Shown: positions 61,331 to 64,000 of the stretch, piece by piece
Layout: every line of letters begins with the position of its first letter
How positions within the stretch are numbered: position 1 is the stretch's first letter
NCBI GenBank assembly: GCA_016870115.1
Contig: VGCH01000002.1
Coordinates: forward strand, 62,001 to 126,000
DNA length: 64,000 bases
Direction: 5' to 3'
Source: Alphaproteobacteria bacterium
GTDB lineage: Bacteria; Pseudomonadota; Alphaproteobacteria; Reyranellales; Reyranellaceae
Program-made: the position numbers and the translations under genes
Notes under the pieces: generated by a model
What the model was told of the DNA's origin: nothing
What the model saw: only the letters and a program-made list of their open reading frames with translations
Database searches by the model: none

Positions 61331-62128
61331 TCAATCGCGAATGCTCTTGCCGCCCTCCACCATGCCGGCCATCGGCGCCTGCGCCTCGTCGCTCACCAGC
61401 AGGTCCATGAACAGCGTGCGCTCCAGCGCGAGACCACGATCGAGGGGCGTCTGGGCCGCGCCGCGAACCAGCCGCTTGATGTGAGCGAGCGCGCGCGGCG
61501 AGCGCGTGGCGAGATGCCGGGCGAGCGCCAGCGCGCGGTCCAGCACCGGCCCCTCCACCACCTCATGCACCATGCCGAGCGCCTGGGCCTGGTCGGGCGA
61601 CACGGTGCGGCCGGTCAGCGAGAGTTCGAGGGCGCGGGCCTCGCCGACGAGGCGCACCAGCCGCTGCGTGCCGCCGGCGCCGGCCAGGATGCCGATATTG
61701 ACCTCGGGCTGGCCGAGCCAGAACGGCCCGCGCTGGGCGATGCGCAGATCGCAGGCCATGCAGAACTCGAAGCCGCCGCCCATCGCGGTGCCGTTGATGG
61801 CGGCGATGGCCGGCTTGGGCGCGCCCTCGAGGCGGCGCAGGATCGCGTGATAGGCGCCCTCGGGCGAGGGGCGATCCTCGGTGAAGCGGGCGCCCTTGGC
61901 GCGCAGCCGGTCGGCCAGCGCCTTCAGCTCGCCGACGTCGTAGTGGCGGATGAAGACGCCCTCCACGCCGCCGGTGAACACGAGCACACGCACCGCCGGA
62001 TCGGCGAGCAGCGCGTCGACCACCGGGGCAAGCTCGGCCACCATCGTGGCGTCCATGTAGCCGGGCGGCGGATTGGTGAACCTCACCACCGCGACGCCGT
62101 CGCGCGTCTCGACCCCGATCCTCGCCAT
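61331..62128 (-). CDS. Enoyl-CoA hydratase/isomerase-family protein
   Basis: A 265-residue crotonase-fold protein. Both catalytic glutamate positions look filled (AMGGGFEFCMACDLRI and GQPEVNIGILAGAGGTQRL) and the oxyanion-hole glycines are present. Hydration of an enoyl-CoA is therefore plausible, though the family also includes isomerases and hydrolases. The chosen ATG has GGAGG upstream. It lies next to scoAB on the same strand, consistent with breakdown of a ketoacid. Confidence 0.88.
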   Translation of the reverse strand: MARIGVETRDGVAVVRFTNPPPGYMDATMVAELAPVVDALLADPAVRVLVFTGGVEGVFIRHYDVGELKALADRLRAKGARFTEDRPSPEGAYHAILRRLEGAPKPAIAAINGTAMGGGFEFCMACDLRIAQRGPFWLGQPEVNIGILAGAGGTQRLVRLVGEARALELSLTGRTVSPDQAQALGMVHEVVEGPVLDRALALARHLATRSPRALAHIKRLVRGAAQTPLDRGLALERTLFMDLLVSDEAQAPMAGMVEGGKSIRD

Positions 62129-62153
62129 GTCGCCTCCGGACGATGTTTCCGCT

Positions 62154-62178
62154 GTCGTCCCGAGCCTAGCGAAGGACC
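62154..62178. repeat. Short copy of the REP-like element
   Basis: GTCGTCCCGAGC...AAGGACC matches one arm of the inverted repeat at 27056-27144 with few changes. It lies in the gap between the enoyl-CoA hydratase and EamA genes. Confidence 0.65.
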
Positions 62179-62230
62179 TCTCTGGTCGCGAGCGATTCAA
62201 CGGTGTTCCGCGGCGCGGCAGGCTCTTGGC

Positions 62231-63127
62231 TCAGGCGCGTCGGTCGAGGATCGCGGTGGTGATGCCGGCGAGCACGAGCGCGGTGCCGAGGGCGAGGGCG
62301 GGCGTGATCGGCTCACCGAGCAACGCCCACGATGACACGATGCCCATCAACGGCACGCCCAACATGCCGAGCGAGGCGGTGAGCGGCGGCAGCGCGCGCG
62401 CCACCGAAACAGCGGCCCATGTCGCGGACGGACCCAGCACACCCAGCAACAGCAGCACCAGCAAGAGGCTCGTGTCGGTGATGTCGAGCCGGCCGGCGGG
62501 TTCGGCGAGCGCGGCGATCGGCACGAGCAGGATCGTGGCGACCGCCATCTGCCAGGGCAGCACCTGCAGCGGCGAGAGGTGCCAGCGATGGCGGCGGGCC
62601 TGCAGGATCGCGATCGCCCAGCAGAGAGCGGCGAGCAATAGGCAGGCATGACCGAACAGCACGGCGCGATCGCGCCAGTCGAAGCGCGGCAGGTCGACGA
62701 TGACGGCGACGCCCGCGAGCCCCAGCGCCGCACCGGCAAGGCCGCGCCAGCCGACGCGCTCGCCCACGAGCAACGCCAGCGGCACCATCCAGAGCGTGGT
62801 CGTGTAGGCGAGCACGCCGGAGCGACCGGCCGGCACCACCTCGACGCCGAGATTGGCGAGCGGAAAGAAACAGGTGAGCTGGAAGACGCCCACCGACAGG
62901 ATCACCGGCCAATCGGCGCGGGTCGGCCGCGCGAGTTGGCCGAGTAGACCGAGCGCTACGAACGCGGTGACGCAGCACAATCCGGCTCGGGCGACAGCGA
63001 GTTAGAGCGGCGTCGCGGCCTCCAATCCAACGCGGATCGCGGGCCAGGCCAGCCCGAACAACGCGACCATCCAGGCCAGCTGCAGCCAGGCCGCGCGTGC
63101 GCCCTGCTGCGGAGGGGGCGTCGTCAG
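62231..63127 (-). pseudogene. EamA/DMT-family transporter with in-frame stop
   Basis: The frame from CTG at 63127 down to 62231 encodes a complete EamA transporter (~10 helices), but TAA at 63004-63002 interrupts it after LFGLAWPAIRVGLEAATPL. Homology continues at once with LAVARAGL. The upstream start also looks lost: CTGACGACG overlaps the gltB stop exactly where an ATGA start would be expected. The open remainder from TTG at 62980 (249 residues) lacks the first helix. Either the gene is dead or two base calls are wrong. Confidence 0.7.
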
Positions 63128-64000
63128 GCGCGCTTCTTTCGCGCCGGGAGCGACAGCGGCGCGGCGAGGCGCGTCAGCATCTCGCGCGGCACGATCTGGT
63201 GGAAGTGCCGCACCTCGGCGTCCCAGTCATTCAGCAGGCGAGCCGCCAGCGCCGAGCGGGTCTCGCGGCCATGCGCCTCGATCAGCCCGCGCAGCACCGC
63301 CTGCCAGTGCGGTGTCTCGACCGCCTGCCACAGGACGGTGTCGGGATTGACGTTGAGAGCGAAGCGCGCGTCGGGATCCCAGACGAAGGCCATGCCGCCG
63401 GTCATGCCGGCCGCGAAGTTGACGCCCACCGGACCGAGCACGACCACGCTGCCGCCGGTCATGTACTCGCACGCGTTGGCGCCGGTGCCCTCGACGACGG
63501 CGTCGGCGCCGGAATTGCGCACGGCGAAGCGTTCGCCGGCGCGGCCGGCGGCGAAGAGCCGGCCCGAGGTCGCGCCATACAGCACCGTGTTGCCGACGAT
63601 GGCATTCTCGTGCGCGACCAGTCGGCTCGACACCGGTGGACGCACGACGACGGTGCCGCCAGACAGGCCCTTGGCGACATAGTCATTGGCCTCGCCGAAC
63701 ACTTCGATCTTCATGCCCTGGACCGCGAAGGCGCCGAGCGACTGGCCGGCTGAGCCGCGCAGGCGCACGGTGATGGTGTCGTCGGGCAGCGTGGCCATGC
63801 CGAAGCGCCGCACGATCTCGGCGGCGAGGCGCGTGCCGACGGCGCGGTGCGTGTTGCGCACGCCATATTGCAGCTGCATCTTCTCGCGACGCTGGAAGAG
63901 CGGCCTTGCGTCTTCGATCATGCGGGCGTCGAGCGAGTCCGGCACCTCGTTGCGGCCCTCGACCGTGCAATGTACGGCCTCGCGCCCGCCATCGGCGCGC
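63124..64000 (-). CDS. gltB: Glutamate synthase large subunit, 3' part
   Basis: The last ~291 residues of GltB, the NADPH-dependent enzyme making two glutamates from glutamine and 2-oxoglutarate. The part seen is the C-terminal GXGXG beta-helix domain: RLRGSAGQSLGAFAV, GLSGGTVVV, FAAGRAGERFAVRNSGADAVVEG, GANACEYMTGGSVVVLG and NFAAGMTGGMAFV. The frame stays open to the window edge, so the glutaminase and FMN domains lie outside. Its stop overlaps the probable original start of the EamA gene. Confidence 0.93.
   Translation of the reverse strand, partial: RADGGREAVHCTVEGRNEVPDSLDARMIEDARPLFQRREKMQLQYGVRNTHRAVGTRLAAEIVRRFGMATLPDDTITVRLRGSAGQSLGAFAVQGMKIEVFGEANDYVAKGLSGGTVVVRPPVSSRLVAHENAIVGNTVLYGATSGRLFAAGRAGERFAVRNSGADAVVEGTGANACEYMTGGSVVVLGPVGVNFAAGMTGGMAFVWDPDARFALNVNPDTVLWQAVETPHWQAVLRGLIEAHGRETRSALAARLLNDWDAEVRHFHQIVPREMLTRLAAPLSLPARKKRA

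Noticed and set aside
1-64000. tRNA, rRNA or transposase genes
   Set aside because: No cloverleaf-like TTCRANYC context, no rRNA sequence and no transposase motif were recognised; a dedicated scan was not possible.

Overview
The window reads as chromosomal DNA of a GC-rich alphaproteobacterium with a versatile heterotrophic metabolism. Pointers are the alphaproteobacterial order cysG-DUF2849-cysI-DUF934, DUF1127 proteins beside GcvA-type LysR regulators, a YejABEF importer, TRAP-TAXI and Bug transport proteins, family III CoA-transferases and a Bradyrhizobium-like D-tartrate dehydratase. A Rhodospirillales/Reyranella-like or Hyphomicrobiales-like host is likely, but that is inference. No rRNA, tRNA, insertion sequence, phage module or CRISPR array was seen. 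Coding density is very high, with many 1-10 nt overlaps between neighbouring genes.

Layout, left to right. 1-4.6 kb: 3'-truncated ada, a DUF1127/LysR divergent pair, a KamA/EpmB-type radical SAM enzyme and an M20 deacylase. 5.2-9.2 kb: a leuC-leuD-leuB operon (LeuB atypical) followed by an EamA exporter. 9.3-12.2 kb: a TPR-glycosyltransferase protein and a second DUF1127/LysR pair. 12.2-17.6 kb: di-haem cytochrome c, a decayed acyl-CoA synthetase fused by deletion to a fragment of a secreted protein, a CaiB CoA-transferase, an alpha/beta hydrolase with an apparent frameshift and a palindromic operator, TetR, and a macro-domain protein. 17.6-25.5 kb: Dps, a Ser/Thr kinase with MORN repeats, an SDR-DUF1445-DUF2848 operon, DUF924, a sulfatase/phosphonate monoesterase-like enzyme and DUF2834. 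25.6-30.4 kb: a MoaD-like protein coupled to a frameshifted beta-propeller protein, gamma-glutamyltransferase and an M17 aminopeptidase. 30.4-42.5 kb: mainly transport, with a TAXI-TRAP system joined to a GhrA-type reductase, yejABEF, and an orphan Bug binding protein.

42.6-44.8 kb holds the most striking locus: a GrdB/PrdB-family reductase-like gene interrupted by an in-frame TGA inside a UxxC motif, followed after 10 nt by a perfect 7-bp hairpin that fits a bacterial SECIS. It is therefore a candidate selenoprotein in operon with a CaiB CoA-transferase. The rest comprises ankyrin, RTX and secreted hydrolase genes; an LLM oxidoreductase-tarD operon (D-tartrate); a sulfite-reduction operon led by a previously uncalled 42-residue membrane peptide (50.2-54.1 kb); a cobalamin lower-ligand/nucleotide-loop cluster cobT<->cobS-cobC-methyltransferase-cobU (54.6-58.6 kb); a SYLF protein; a ketoacid CoA-transferase scoA-scoB-SRPBCC operon; an enoyl-CoA hydratase; an EamA transporter with an in-frame stop; and the 3' end of gltB.

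Four genes carry lesions (acyl-CoA synthetase, alpha/beta hydrolase, beta-propeller protein, second EamA). Either gene decay or draft-assembly errors could explain them, and reads would be needed to tell which. All assignments are from reading the sequence and from family knowledge; no database search was run.
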